From: Stenotrophomonas chelatiphaga
GTDB taxonomy: Bacteria; Pseudomonadota; Gammaproteobacteria; Xanthomonadales; Xanthomonadaceae
Assembly: GCF_001431535.1 (NCBI RefSeq)
Contig: NZ_LDJK01000038.1
Span: forward strand, 1 to 33,780
DNA: 33,780 bases
Direction of reading: 5' to 3'
The notes under the pieces: model-generated
What the model was told of the DNA's origin: nothing
Seen by the model: only the letters and a program-made list of their open reading frames with translations
Databases searched by the model: none
Part shown: one piece after another, positions 19,496 to 28,980 of the stretch
Numbering within the stretch: the stretch's first letter is position 1
How the letters are laid out: each line of letters begins with the position of its first letter
Program-made: the position numbers and the translations under genes

Positions 19496-19894
19496 ATGAG
19501 CTACGACATGATGGTCTTCGATGCCAGCGTGGCGCCGCGCGAAGCGACCGCCTTCATTGCCTGGTACGAGAAGCAGACCGACTGGAACGAGGATCATGAC
19601 CATGATGATCCGAAGGTCGCCGCGCCGGCCCTGCAGGCCTGGTTCGCCGAGATCGCCGAACACTTCCCGCCGATGAACGGCCCGCTGTCCGACGATGAAG
19701 ACGACCGCGATGAGGTGACCGACTACAGCATCGCCGCCCATGTCATCTACGGTTCGTTCGCCGATGACGTGGCCGAGCGTGCGCATGAGATGGTGCAGGT
19801 GCTGGCCTTCCAGCATGGCCTGGGCTTCTTCGATGCCAGCAGCGATGAAGCCGCCATCGTGTACCCGGACGGCACCGTGCTGGTGCTGGAATAA
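19496..19894 (+). CDS. Conserved acidic protein of unknown function
   Basis: A 132-residue, strongly acidic, soluble protein. It begins MSYDMMVFDASVAPREATAF and contains AWYEKQTDWNEDHDHDDPKV, then HFPPMNGPLSDDEDDRDEVT, and ends with GFFDASSDEAAIVYPDGTVL. I recognise this as a conserved family whose members share the MSYD...VFD start and the FPPMNGP motif, but know no established function. No signal peptide or membrane segment is visible. AGGA lies about ten bases upstream of the ATG at 19496. It stands alone between two REP-like elements and converges with recD. Confidence 0.82.
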   Translation: MSYDMMVFDASVAPREATAFIAWYEKQTDWNEDHDHDDPKVAAPALQAWFAEIAEHFPPMNGPLSDDEDDRDEVTDYSIAAHVIYGSFADDVAERAHEMVQVLAFQHGLGFFDASSDEAAIVYPDGTVLVLE

Positions 19895-19900
19895 GCGATG

Positions 19901-19938
19901 CCTGATGTAGCGCCGGGCCATGCCCGGCGTGCATCAGG
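19901..19938. repeat. REP/SMAG-like palindrome between convergent genes, possible terminator
   Basis: GTAG (19907-19910) precedes CGCCGGGC-CAT-GCCCGGCG (19911-19929), a perfect 8-bp stem, the classic Stenotrophomonas GTAG palindrome. Outer arms CCTGATG (19901-19907) and CATCAGG (19932-19938) are also perfectly complementary, so the whole 38 bases can fold into one hairpin. It sits four bases before the recD stop and six after the stop of the upstream gene, so it may end both convergent transcripts. Confidence 0.72.
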
Positions 19939-19941
19939 GCG

Positions 19942-21789
19942 TTACAGCAACAGTTCGCCCTGCACTGCCTGGGCGCCCAGCCGCCATGCCAGCCCGGACA
20001 ACCGGCTGGCGTGGCGCTGCAGAGCCTTCTCCAGCACCTCCGCCGACCCCGCAAGCTGCAACCGCGTCCGCGCCCGGGTCAGCCCGGTGTACACCAGTTC
20101 GCGCGACAACACCCGGCTGTCATGCCGCGGCAACTGCAGCCACACTTCGTCGAATTCCGACCCCTGTGCCTTGTGCACGGTCATCGCGAACGCGCTTTCG
20201 TGGGCCGGCAGGGCCGCCGGATGGAACGCACGGGGATGGGCCATGTCATCACCCGGGAACCAGGCCGCGATGCCGCCGCCGGCGTCGCGCAGGCAGATGC
20301 CTACGTCGCCGTTGAACAGGCGGTGCCGATAGCTGTTTTCGGTCACCAGCAGCAGCCTGCCGTGGAAGTAACCGGCGTTTGCACCGGCCAACAGGGTTTC
20401 GATGCGATGGTTCAGCCCGCGTGCGCCCTGCGGCCCTTCGCGCAGCGCGGTCAGCACCCGCAGGCGGCCGGCCTGGGCCAGCGCGGTGGCCGGATCGCCA
20501 CTGTCGGCAAGCGCGCGCCACTGCGCCAGCAGGTGCTCACGCTGCTCCTGCAGCGGATCCAGCAGGCCTTCGTGGAAGCTGACGCCGGCCAGCGTGCCTT
20601 GCCGCAGCAGCGTCAGCGCCGTCGCACTGTCGCCCTCGCGTACGGCCGTGGCCAAGGGGGCGAGGTCCAGCGCATCGCTCTGTCGATAGCCGCGCTGCAA
20701 CTGCACCCGGCGGCCGGCAAACGGACTGGGCGGTGCTTCCGGCCGCAACGTGGCCGCAGCCAGCAACGGCTGCAGCGCGCGTGCATCGTCATGGCGGGTG
20801 CCCTCGCCATCGCCGCTGGCGCGCAGGATGGCGCTGAGCACATCGCCTGCCTCCACCGACGGCAACTGGTCCGGATCGCCCAGCAGGATCAGCCGGGTGC
20901 CGGAGGCGATGGCCTCCACCAGCTTGGCCATCAGCGGCAGGTCGATCATCGACGCTTCGTCGACCACCACCACATCGAACGGCAGCGGGTTGTCGGCATG
21001 GTGGCGGAAGCGCGGGGAATCCGGGATCACGCCGAGCAGCCGGTGCAGGGTGGTGCCACTGCTGGGCAGGGCCGCGCACAGCTCAGGCGCCAGGCCTTCG
21101 GCCTGCAGACGCTGCAGCGCCAGGCGCAGGCTTTCGGCCATGCGTTCGGCGGCGCGCCCGGTCGGTGCGGCCAGCGCCACGCGCGGTGCCGGTTGGCCCG
21201 CCTGCACGGCCTGCGCGACCAGCAGCAGCAACAGCCGCGCGATGGTGGTGGTCTTGCCGGTACCCGGTCCGCCGGTCACCAGGGCCAACGGGTGACGCAG
21301 GCTCACCGCCGCAGCGCGCGCCTGGTGGTCGACACGGGCGGCCGCCTGCGGGAACAGTTCCGCGAACAGCGGCGCGATCGCCTCCATCGCCACGCTCGGC
21401 AACGGCTGCCGGCCGATGCGCTGCAGCCCTTCGGCCAGCTGCCGTTCGTATTCGCGGTAGCGGCGCAGATAGACCAGGCCGTTTTCCAGCACCAGCGGCG
21501 CATCGACGCTGACCGCATCGGCCTGCTCCGGGCGTGCCACCCACGGCGAGTCGTGCAGTTGCTGCAGCCACTGGCCCGGGCTCGGCCAGCTGAAGCTGCC
21601 TTCCACCAGCCGCTGCGGCTGCCCCGGATCGAAGCCGGCGTGCCCCTGCGACACCGCCAGCGAGGCCAGTGCGGCGGCGACCAGGATCGAAGGCGGGGTT
21701 TCCGGCCGCAGCCGCCCGAGGCTGAGCGCCAGCGCATGGTCCAGCGTGCGCAGCTGGCCGGCGGCTTTCAGTTCCACCAGCAGGCTCAT
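19942..21789 (-). CDS. recD: Exodeoxyribonuclease V alpha subunit RecD
   Basis: The 615-residue RecD is the 5'-to-3' SF1B helicase of RecBCD, the enzyme that resects double-strand breaks until it meets Chi. Walker A is GGPGTGKT (173-180) and Walker B is VVVDEASMIDLP; an SF1 motif near the C-terminus is AMTVHKAQGSEFDEVWLQLP, followed by ELVYTGLTRARTRL (motif VI). Length matches E. coli RecD (608). The ATG start overlaps the recB stop (ATGA). It is the last gene of the recC-recB-recD operon. Confidence 0.96.
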   Translation of the reverse strand: MSLLVELKAAGQLRTLDHALALSLGRLRPETPPSILVAAALASLAVSQGHAGFDPGQPQRLVEGSFSWPSPGQWLQQLHDSPWVARPEQADAVSVDAPLVLENGLVYLRRYREYERQLAEGLQRIGRQPLPSVAMEAIAPLFAELFPQAAARVDHQARAAAVSLRHPLALVTGGPGTGKTTTIARLLLLLVAQAVQAGQPAPRVALAAPTGRAAERMAESLRLALQRLQAEGLAPELCAALPSSGTTLHRLLGVIPDSPRFRHHADNPLPFDVVVVDEASMIDLPLMAKLVEAIASGTRLILLGDPDQLPSVEAGDVLSAILRASGDGEGTRHDDARALQPLLAAATLRPEAPPSPFAGRRVQLQRGYRQSDALDLAPLATAVREGDSATALTLLRQGTLAGVSFHEGLLDPLQEQREHLLAQWRALADSGDPATALAQAGRLRVLTALREGPQGARGLNHRIETLLAGANAGYFHGRLLLVTENSYRHRLFNGDVGICLRDAGGGIAAWFPGDDMAHPRAFHPAALPAHESAFAMTVHKAQGSEFDEVWLQLPRHDSRVLSRELVYTGLTRARTRLQLAGSAEVLEKALQRHASRLSGLAWRLGAQAVQGELLL

Positions 21790-24700
21790 GACACGCCCCC
21801 CACCACGCGGGCGACCAGCGCCGCCTGGGCGGTGTCACCACCGGCGAACAGGGCGTCCAGCGCATCCACCAGTGCGGGCTCGAAACGCGCTGCATGCACG
21901 CCTTCGCCGTCCACGCCCAGCCCGCGGCAGAACAGGTAGCGGATGCCGCCCATGTCGCGCGCGTAGTCGTAGCGGCTGCCCAGCCGGAAACGCAGCCAAC
22001 GGTGCAGGGCAACGGTGTAGATCAAGGCCTGCAGGTCGTATTCGCTGTGGCGCATGGCCACGCGCAGCAGGTCCGCGGTGTAGCCCGGCAAGCGGTTGGA
22101 TTTGTAGTCGAGCACGTACCAGCGGCCCTCGCGCACGTAGGTCAGGTCGATCTTGCCGGTCATCAGCCCTTCCAGCTGGCGGCGCAGGCCGAAGCCGCGG
22201 CGCGCCGGCACGATGCCGAAACGGTGCAGCAGCTGCAGCAGCGCTGGCACCGCAGTGGGCTGCATGGCGAAGTGGAACTCGATTTCCGCGCGGCGCTGGG
22301 CCGCGGGCAGGTCGTGCAGGGCCCCGCCCTCCGGCAGCGGCACGGTCAGCGTGTGGCCGACCAACGGCACCAGGACCTCGACGCCGTCGTCCAGGTCGGC
22401 ATCGGCGTAGCCTTCTTCGCGCAGCGCCTTGCGCAGTACCGCGGCCTGGCCTTCCGGTGCCTGCTGGCCCGGTTGCCAGCCGCCCCAGGCGGCGAAGTCG
22501 GTGTTCTCCAGCGCGTCGTGCAGCACGTTGCCGAAGCGACTGCCCATGAAGCGCGGATCCACCGCGACGCTGTCCGCTTCACTGCCGGCCGGCAGCGCCG
22601 GTTCCAGCGGCAGGTCGGCACCGGCCGGTTCGTCGGCGGCGGGCGCAGGCACTTCGGTGGCGGCGGCATCGATGTCCTGGCCGGCATCGGCGTTGGCCAG
22701 CTGGGTGAAGCTGTACACCCACCAGTCGTGTGGCACCCGCCGTTCGATCAACCGCACCGGCGGCAGCTCGCCTTCGTCTTCCAGCGCCAGCTGCGCAGGG
22801 CGTGGTGCCAGCGGGCGCTCATCGACGCGGATGTCGGCATGCGCCGCCAACGCCGTCAGCTCGCCCAGCATCGGCGCCAGCCGGGTCTTCGCCAGTCCGG
22901 CCAGGTCGCCAACGGCGATCCACAGCGCGTGCTCGGCGCGGGTCAGGCCCACGTACAGCAGGCGCGCATCTTCGGCGCGCTGCTCCTGGTCGCGCAGTGC
23001 GGTGGCCGCGTCCCAGGCTGCGTCCTTGTCCAGCTTCCAGTGCAGTTCGCGGCGATCCTGCGCATGCACGGTGCAGTTGCTGGCGGTGTTCGGCGCACCG
23101 CCGTCGATACCGACGAACGGCAGGTAGACCAGCGGGTATTCCAGGCCCTTGCTCTTGTGCAGGGTGATGATCTGTACCCGGCGCGCGTCCGATTCCAGCC
23201 GCAGCAGCTGCTGTTCGTCGTTCTGGTCGGCATGCGCCATCTGGCCCTGCAGCCAGTCCAGCAGGCCGTGCATGCCCAGCGCCTGGGCCGAGGCCTCCTG
23301 CAGCAGCTCGCCCAGCTGCAGGTAGTTGGTCAACCGGCGTTCGCCGTCCAGCAGCGCCAGCAGGCGTTCGGCCTGGCCGGCGCAGGCATCGGCGATCACC
23401 GCGAACGGTCCGCCGCGGGTCCAGCGTTCGCGCCACTGCAGCAGCTGCGCCTGGTAGCCGCGCTGCACATCGCCGTCGCGTTCCATGCCGGCGATCGCCG
23501 CTGCGTCCTGGCCCAGCAGCACCGTCGCCAGTGCCGCGCGCAGGCGTCCTTCATCGGCCGGTTGCAGCAGGGCCATCAGCAGCGCGCGCAGGTCCTGCGC
23601 TTCGCTGGTGGCGAACAGGCTCTGCTTGCCCGCGGCAACGGCGGGAATACCGGCTGCAGCCAGCCCGCGCTGCACCAGCGTGGCTTCGCGGTGCGAACGC
23701 ACCAGCACCGCGATGTCGCCCGGCTGTACCGGGCGACCGCGCAGTTCGGCGCGGCCGGCTCGTGCGTCCACCAGCACCTGGTGGATGTCGGCCACGCAGG
23801 CGGCGCAGGCCACCTCGCGCGAGGGATCGGCATTGAACGGGCGCCCGCCTTCATTGCGCAGTACGCGCAGGGTCAGGCCTGGCGCCGGCTGGCCATCGCG
23901 CAGGTAGTCCGCATCGCCGCGCACGCCACCGGCGGCCACCGGTTCGAAGGGAATGCCCTCGTCCAGGAAGGCGGTGGGACCGGCGTTTTCGTACAGCGAC
24001 TGCAACGCACGCAGCACGCCCGGGCGCGAACGGAAATTGCGGTCCAGCGCCGGTGCGACCTGCGCCCCGCGCTTGGCCTTGAGGTAGGTATGGATGTCAC
24101 CGCCGCGGAACCCGTAGATCGCCTGCTTCGGATCGCCGATCAGGAACAGCGCCGGCGCCAGCCCGGCCTCGCGCGTTGCTTCGCTGTCGCCGAACACGGT
24201 ATGGAAGATCCCCCACTGGCGATCATCGGTGTCCTGGAATTCGTCGACCAGCGCGATGCGGTACTGGCTGCGCAGCTGCCGCACCAGGGTGTCGCGGTGC
24301 GGACCGTCGAGCGCGTTGGCCACCCCGTCGATCAGGTCGTCATAGGTCTGCACGCGACGCACGCGCTTGAGCGCATCCAGCCGCTGGCGGGCTTGCGCAC
24401 GCATGTCGTGCAGGAAATTGACCGCGCGGCCACGCAGCCAGTCCAGCCGCGCCTGCCGGGCCTGCAGGTAGTCCTGCAGCGCCGGCTGCAGCGGCGACCC
24501 GGGCGTGCGGCCGGCATGCGCCTTGTTGGTCTTGTTTTCCAGTGCGGCTGGCAGCAGCGCAGGCAGGCGTTCGCTGTCGAGCACCGTGGCCGGCCCGTCA
24601 TGCAGCGCCCAGTCGCGCAGCTGCGAACACAGCGGCTGCAGCCATCCCAGTTTGTAGGAGGCGCCGTTGAGCCACTTGGCGTCCACCGCTTCGCACAGTG

Positions 24701-25436
24701 CGCCGAAGAAGGCATCACCGTGATCGCGGATGGACTGGCCCAGCGCATCGGCGGCGTGTTGCAGCCGCGGTATCGGATCCTCACCTACCACGCCTGCCGG
24801 GGGCAGCAGCGGCAACGGCTTCAACAGGTCAGGCAGGTCACCGGCCAGGGCCTCGGGGGTCTTCCACAGCCAGGTCAGCGCATCGATCGCGGTCGCATCA
24901 CTGGCATGCACGCGCCACAGGTCGGCGGCCAGTTCTTCCAGCAGCGCACGGTCACTGGCCAGCAGCTCCGGCGGATCGAAGGTATGTCCGCTTTCCAGCG
25001 CATGTTCGCGCAGCACGCGGGTGCAGAAGCCGTGGATGGTGAAGATCGCGGCGAGGTCGATCTCATCGGCGGCGACCTGCAGCCGGCGCTGCAGCGCAGC
25101 GGCGCTTTCCGTGCCGGCCTGCAGGTGCCGCTGCAGCACCCAGCGGGTCAGCAGCACGTCGGGGGTATCGCCATCGGCCGGCGCGCGATCCACCAGCTGC
25201 GCAGCCAGCGCCAAGCGCTCGCGGATGCGCTTGCGCAGCTCCTGGGTAGCCGCGTCGGTGAAGGTCACCGCCAGCACCTGGCCGATGCGCAGGCCCTGCT
25301 CCACCACCAGCCGGGTGAACAGCGTGGCCAGGGTGAACGTCTTGCCGGTGCCGGCGCTGGCTTCGATCAGCTGCACCCCGTGCAGCGGCAGCGCCAGGTA
25401 CGGATCAGCCTGCAGCGTGTCCATGTCGTTGCTCAT
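21786..25436 (-). CDS. recB: Exodeoxyribonuclease V beta subunit RecB
   Basis: The 1216-residue RecB carries the 3'-to-5' SF1A helicase and the only nuclease site of RecBCD. Walker A is EASAGTGKT (25-33); RIALVDEFQDTDDRQW (motif II), IGDPKQAIYGFRGGDIHTY (motif III) and IITLHKSKGLEYPLVYLPF (motif V) follow, then LLYVGLTRAEHALW. The C-terminal nuclease has GKIDLTYVREGRWYVLDYKS, with Asp1097, Asp1110 and Lys1112 at the same spacing as the E. coli catalytic residues, and GIRYLFCRG near the end. Nothing suggests loss of activity. The ATG at 25436 overlaps the recC stop (ATGA); an in-frame ATG four codons later is possible. Confidence 0.96.
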   Translation of the reverse strand: MSNDMDTLQADPYLALPLHGVQLIEASAGTGKTFTLATLFTRLVVEQGLRIGQVLAVTFTDAATQELRKRIRERLALAAQLVDRAPADGDTPDVLLTRWVLQRHLQAGTESAAALQRRLQVAADEIDLAAIFTIHGFCTRVLREHALESGHTFDPPELLASDRALLEELAADLWRVHASDATAIDALTWLWKTPEALAGDLPDLLKPLPLLPPAGVVGEDPIPRLQHAADALGQSIRDHGDAFFGALCEAVDAKWLNGASYKLGWLQPLCSQLRDWALHDGPATVLDSERLPALLPAALENKTNKAHAGRTPGSPLQPALQDYLQARQARLDWLRGRAVNFLHDMRAQARQRLDALKRVRRVQTYDDLIDGVANALDGPHRDTLVRQLRSQYRIALVDEFQDTDDRQWGIFHTVFGDSEATREAGLAPALFLIGDPKQAIYGFRGGDIHTYLKAKRGAQVAPALDRNFRSRPGVLRALQSLYENAGPTAFLDEGIPFEPVAAGGVRGDADYLRDGQPAPGLTLRVLRNEGGRPFNADPSREVACAACVADIHQVLVDARAGRAELRGRPVQPGDIAVLVRSHREATLVQRGLAAAGIPAVAAGKQSLFATSEAQDLRALLMALLQPADEGRLRAALATVLLGQDAAAIAGMERDGDVQRGYQAQLLQWRERWTRGGPFAVIADACAGQAERLLALLDGERRLTNYLQLGELLQEASAQALGMHGLLDWLQGQMAHADQNDEQQLLRLESDARRVQIITLHKSKGLEYPLVYLPFVGIDGGAPNTASNCTVHAQDRRELHWKLDKDAAWDAATALRDQEQRAEDARLLYVGLTRAEHALWIAVGDLAGLAKTRLAPMLGELTALAAHADIRVDERPLAPRPAQLALEDEGELPPVRLIERRVPHDWWVYSFTQLANADAGQDIDAAATEVPAPAADEPAGADLPLEPALPAGSEADSVAVDPRFMGSRFGNVLHDALENTDFAAWGGWQPGQQAPEGQAAVLRKALREEGYADADLDDGVEVLVPLVGHTLTVPLPEGGALHDLPAAQRRAEIEFHFAMQPTAVPALLQLLHRFGIVPARRGFGLRRQLEGLMTGKIDLTYVREGRWYVLDYKSNRLPGYTADLLRVAMRHSEYDLQALIYTVALHRWLRFRLGSRYDYARDMGGIRYLFCRGLGVDGEGVHAARFEPALVDALDALFAGGDTAQAALVARVVGGVS

Positions 25437-28400
25437 TGCCCGCCCTCCTCGCGCAGCGCGCGGCCTTCGCGCACCGCGCTGAACACCACGCGGCTGATGT
25501 GCAGCAGGTCGGCGAAGCTGGCGTCGTCCTTGAACGGATCCAGCCCGCGCAGCGCAAGCTGGATCGCCTCGCCCTGCGCTTCGCCCCAGCTGCGGTCAGA
25601 ACCGTGCCAGCGCTTGGCGGCTTCATTGAACTGCTTTTCCGCAGGCGTCGTATGCAGGGTCCAGCCGGTATAGGGACCGAACGGCAGCGGCTCGCGCAGG
25701 CCGCGCGCGCGCAGCTGCAGCAGGCTGCGCAGGGCATCGCGGGCCTGCGCGGCTGGCAGCGCGGGCAGCAGGTGCGGACCTACGCCGTTCTCGCCTTCAT
25801 CGTGGAACTGCACCAGCGGCAGTGCATCGCCGGCGGCATTGGCCAGCAGCCAGTCCAGCCCATGGCGGATCGCCGCATTACCGTTCAGGCTGCCGGTGCG
25901 CAGGCGCACCAGGCCCGCCGGGTGGCGGTCAGCGACCCGGCCATGCAGGCGCACACCGTCGATGTCCACTTCATAGCGGCGGCTTTCCAGTGGTGTATCG
26001 CCCAGCCACTCGCGCAGGGCCAGCGCATACGGACGCGACTGTGCCTGCAGCGCATCGAAACCGCGTTCGCCCAGTGCACCGGACGGCAGCAGCGCGCGTG
26101 CGCGCAGCCGCGGGTACAACGGCGCGTCATCCTCGCGCAGCGTGGCCTGCACCACGGCCAGCTGCACGCTGCGCGCCTCAGCGCTGCGTTCGGACAACAC
26201 CAGCGGCTCCACGTCGTCGGTTTCCTGCATCTCCCCGGGCAGGCGCAGGCCCAGCGACAGCGACAGGAACTGGCCGGCGGGATCGACCAGGAAGCGGCGC
26301 AGTTCATCCAGCGACAGCCGCGATTCCACCGTTTCGGGGTCCGCAGCCGGCGCGGGCAGCGGCGCGCTGATCCAGGCCGGCAGCTGGCCACGGGCACCGC
26401 CCACGGTGGCTGCGGCGGGATGCCATTGGCGGCGATAGCTGAAACGCCGTGGGTCGCCGCCACCGAATGCCGCCGGCGAGAACGGCTGCAAGGCATGCCG
26501 CACCACGAACTGCTTGGCCGCTTCACGTGGATCGACGTGGTACTGCATCGCCGCGTCGATCAGTTCGCTGACCAGCACCGAGGGCTCGCGCACGCTGCCA
26601 TCGCGGGGGTCCGCGCCGAGGTAGCTCAGGTAGAACGCATCCTGCGCGGCGGCGAACAACTGCAGGAACAGGAAGCGGTCATCCTCGCGCAGCGAACGGT
26701 CACCCGGGCGACGGCGCGCGCTGTCCAGTTCGGCGGTGAGCTGGTTGAGCCCGGCCGCCGGGTCACGGCGCGGGAAGTCGCCATCGTTGAGGCCCAGCAC
26801 GCAGATCACCCGGAACGGCAGCAGGCGCATCGGCACCATGCGACCGAAGCTGATGCCACCGGTCAGCAGCGGCGCGCGCGTATCGGCCTCGGCCAGCGCG
26901 CCGGCGAAATGCGAGCGGATCACCTCGGCCGGTACACGGCCGTCGAATCCGGCCTTGTCCGCGTCTTCGGCGAACTGGTTGATCAGCCGCCGCAGGCGCT
27001 CCAGCGCACGCTGGCTGTTCGGTGACGACGGCGGAGTCGGCAGCAGCGCGTCGAGCAGTGCCAGCAGGCGTTGCCGCCATTGTGCCGGGGTCAACGTTTC
27101 ACCCAGCCGCTGCTGGTACACCGCCAGCACCCGCAACAGGCGCAGCAGGCGGTCCAACGCATCCAGCGCACTGCCTTCCAGTTCCGGCCACGGGGCCACG
27201 CCGGCGATGTCATGCTCGCTGCCACTGGCATGGCCGAGCAGCAGCCGGTCCAGCGCGAACTGCCAGGTGAAGGCATCGTCGGCCGGCGCCTGGTGCTGGC
27301 GACGGTGGTCGGCGCTGAGCCCCCAGCGCGCGCCCGCCGCCTGCAGCCAGTCGTGCAGGCGATCGAAGGCGGCCGCATCCAGTCCGGCGGCTTCAGCCAG
27401 CGGGGCACTGGCCAGCAGGTCCAGCACTTCATTCAAGCCGAAGCGCGACACCGGCAGGCCCAGCAGGTGCACGAACACATCGGCCAGCGGCTCGCCGGCC
27501 AGCGGGCTGGTATCGGCCAGCGCGTAGGGAATGTGGTCTTCGCCGCCGCTGCGCCCGCCGAACACCGCCTCCAGGTACGGCACGTAGGGATCGATGTCCG
27601 GTGCCAGCACGGCGATGTCCCGCGCCTGCAGCGGCGGGTCGAAGCGCGGATCCTGCAGCAGGCCGCGCAGCTGGTCGTGCAGCACCTGCAGTTCGCGCAG
27701 GCGGGTATGGCAGGCATGTACCTGCAGGCTGGGGTCGTCCAGCCGCAGCGCCGGCAACGGCGGGCCCGACGGCAGGCCGCGGCGGTGGAACAGGTCGCGC
27801 TGCAGCCGGTGCAGCAGGCTGTCGGACAGGCCGCCCTGCTCCATCGGCGGGCGCACGTCGTCCTCCGGATCATCGTAGGCGCCGATCTCGCCGGACGGAT
27901 GCACCACTTCGTAGCTGCCCAGCACCGCCATGAAATCGCGGCCGGCCGCGCCCCAGGCCTCCAGCAGGCGGTTCTCGCCGGCCGCTTCGCCGAACGGATC
28001 CGGCGCGCCACTGCGCAGCTTCTCGCCCAGCGTCTGCAGGTCGCCCCAGTAGGCCTGCACCGGCGTGGGCAGGTAGAAATGCAGTTCGCCCACGCGCGCC
28101 TGGGTGGCCATCACCCGCAGCACGTCGGGCGAGATGTTCAGCGTGGCGAAGGCGGACAGGCGCAGTGGCAGGCCTTGCGGCAACGGTTTGCCGGCGCCTT
28201 CGAACTGTTCCAGGTAGGCCTGGATGCGGCGCGCGCGGTAGCCGCGTCCCTGCGCGATGGCGCGCCACAGGATCGCCTGCGGATCCTGCGGATCGGCCCC
28301 GGCGTCCCAGCGCAGCAGCCAGTCGCGGCGCCAGGCCTGGTATTTCTCGAACACGCTGGCCAGCTCGCCGGCCAGCGCCCAGGGCTTCAGCGGGTCGCCG

Positions 28401-28771
28401 CCGGACAGGTAGCTGTGCAGCGCGCGCATCGGCGGCTGCGCCATCAACTGCGCGTCGCCCAGTGCGGCATACAGGCGCCAATGCAGGGCCGCTGCGTCCA
28501 GGTCCTCGGCTTCGCCGGGGACGTTGGCGTTCAACGCACGCGCCACGAACTCACCCGGGGTCAGGAACTCCAGGTTGGCCGCCACGCCGTATTCGGCCGC
28601 CAGGGTGGACTGCAGCCAGCGCCGCATCGCCACCTGCGGGATCAGCACCACTTCCGGGTCCAGCAGCGGCTGGCCGGGCAGCGGCACGCGCACGTGCCGG
28701 GCCAGCAACGCGGCCAGCACGTCCAGCGAGTTGGAATGGTAAAGACGGAAATCGCTGGAGGGGTCGCTCAT
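25433..28771 (-). CDS. recC: Exodeoxyribonuclease V gamma subunit RecC
   Basis: The 1112-residue RecC is the Chi-recognition and DNA-splitting subunit of RecBCD (E. coli: 1122). It starts MSDPSSDFRLYHSNSLDVLA; diagnostic segments are VLIPQVAMRRWLQSTLAAEY, then LAPDIDPYVPYLEAVFG and FRVICVLGLNDGDFPRRDP. As expected for an inactive helicase fold there is no Walker A. The ATG at 28771 gives the usual RecC N-terminus; the frame stays open upstream to a TTG at 28963, but that part has no family similarity that I can see. It is the first gene of the operon, divergent from mlaF. There is no ptrA between recC and recB, unlike E. coli. Confidence 0.95.
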   Translation of the reverse strand: MSDPSSDFRLYHSNSLDVLAALLARHVRVPLPGQPLLDPEVVLIPQVAMRRWLQSTLAAEYGVAANLEFLTPGEFVARALNANVPGEAEDLDAAALHWRLYAALGDAQLMAQPPMRALHSYLSGGDPLKPWALAGELASVFEKYQAWRRDWLLRWDAGADPQDPQAILWRAIAQGRGYRARRIQAYLEQFEGAGKPLPQGLPLRLSAFATLNISPDVLRVMATQARVGELHFYLPTPVQAYWGDLQTLGEKLRSGAPDPFGEAAGENRLLEAWGAAGRDFMAVLGSYEVVHPSGEIGAYDDPEDDVRPPMEQGGLSDSLLHRLQRDLFHRRGLPSGPPLPALRLDDPSLQVHACHTRLRELQVLHDQLRGLLQDPRFDPPLQARDIAVLAPDIDPYVPYLEAVFGGRSGGEDHIPYALADTSPLAGEPLADVFVHLLGLPVSRFGLNEVLDLLASAPLAEAAGLDAAAFDRLHDWLQAAGARWGLSADHRRQHQAPADDAFTWQFALDRLLLGHASGSEHDIAGVAPWPELEGSALDALDRLLRLLRVLAVYQQRLGETLTPAQWRQRLLALLDALLPTPPSSPNSQRALERLRRLINQFAEDADKAGFDGRVPAEVIRSHFAGALAEADTRAPLLTGGISFGRMVPMRLLPFRVICVLGLNDGDFPRRDPAAGLNQLTAELDSARRRPGDRSLREDDRFLFLQLFAAAQDAFYLSYLGADPRDGSVREPSVLVSELIDAAMQYHVDPREAAKQFVVRHALQPFSPAAFGGGDPRRFSYRRQWHPAAATVGGARGQLPAWISAPLPAPAADPETVESRLSLDELRRFLVDPAGQFLSLSLGLRLPGEMQETDDVEPLVLSERSAEARSVQLAVVQATLREDDAPLYPRLRARALLPSGALGERGFDALQAQSRPYALALREWLGDTPLESRRYEVDIDGVRLHGRVADRHPAGLVRLRTGSLNGNAAIRHGLDWLLANAAGDALPLVQFHDEGENGVGPHLLPALPAAQARDALRSLLQLRARGLREPLPFGPYTGWTLHTTPAEKQFNEAAKRWHGSDRSWGEAQGEAIQLALRGLDPFKDDASFADLLHISRVVFSAVREGRALREEGGQ

Positions 28772-28912
28772 TGCGTACAGTTTGCCGCAGCGGCGTGGTA
28801 AATGAATGCTGGACGCATATGGCCTGCCGTTCACCGCCCGTGGATTGTTCCGCCAGGCCGCTTCGACTGTCCCGGGGCGGCTGCGCGCGTGCCACAACCA
28901 CGCATGCGACAA

Positions 28913-28929
28913 TACTGGACGGTCCAGTA
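28913..28929. promoter_or_regulatory. 17-bp palindrome in the recC-mlaF divergent region
   Basis: TACTGGAC-G-GTCCAGTA is a perfect palindrome with a one-base centre, 52 bases before mlaF and 142 bases before recC. Its position between two divergent operons suggests an operator, but no regulator is identified and no clear -35/-10 pair could be placed with confidence. Confidence 0.4.
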
Positions 28930-28980
28930 CGCTTATGTTCAGCGCCGCGCCCTGATCCTTCAACGTTGGAAAATTGTTAA

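Noticed and set aside
21894..25673. 1259-codon open frame on the plus strand opposite recB
   Set aside because: Its composition (many Gln, His, Arg, Ala) is the mirror of the recB frame, which has every expected catalytic motif.
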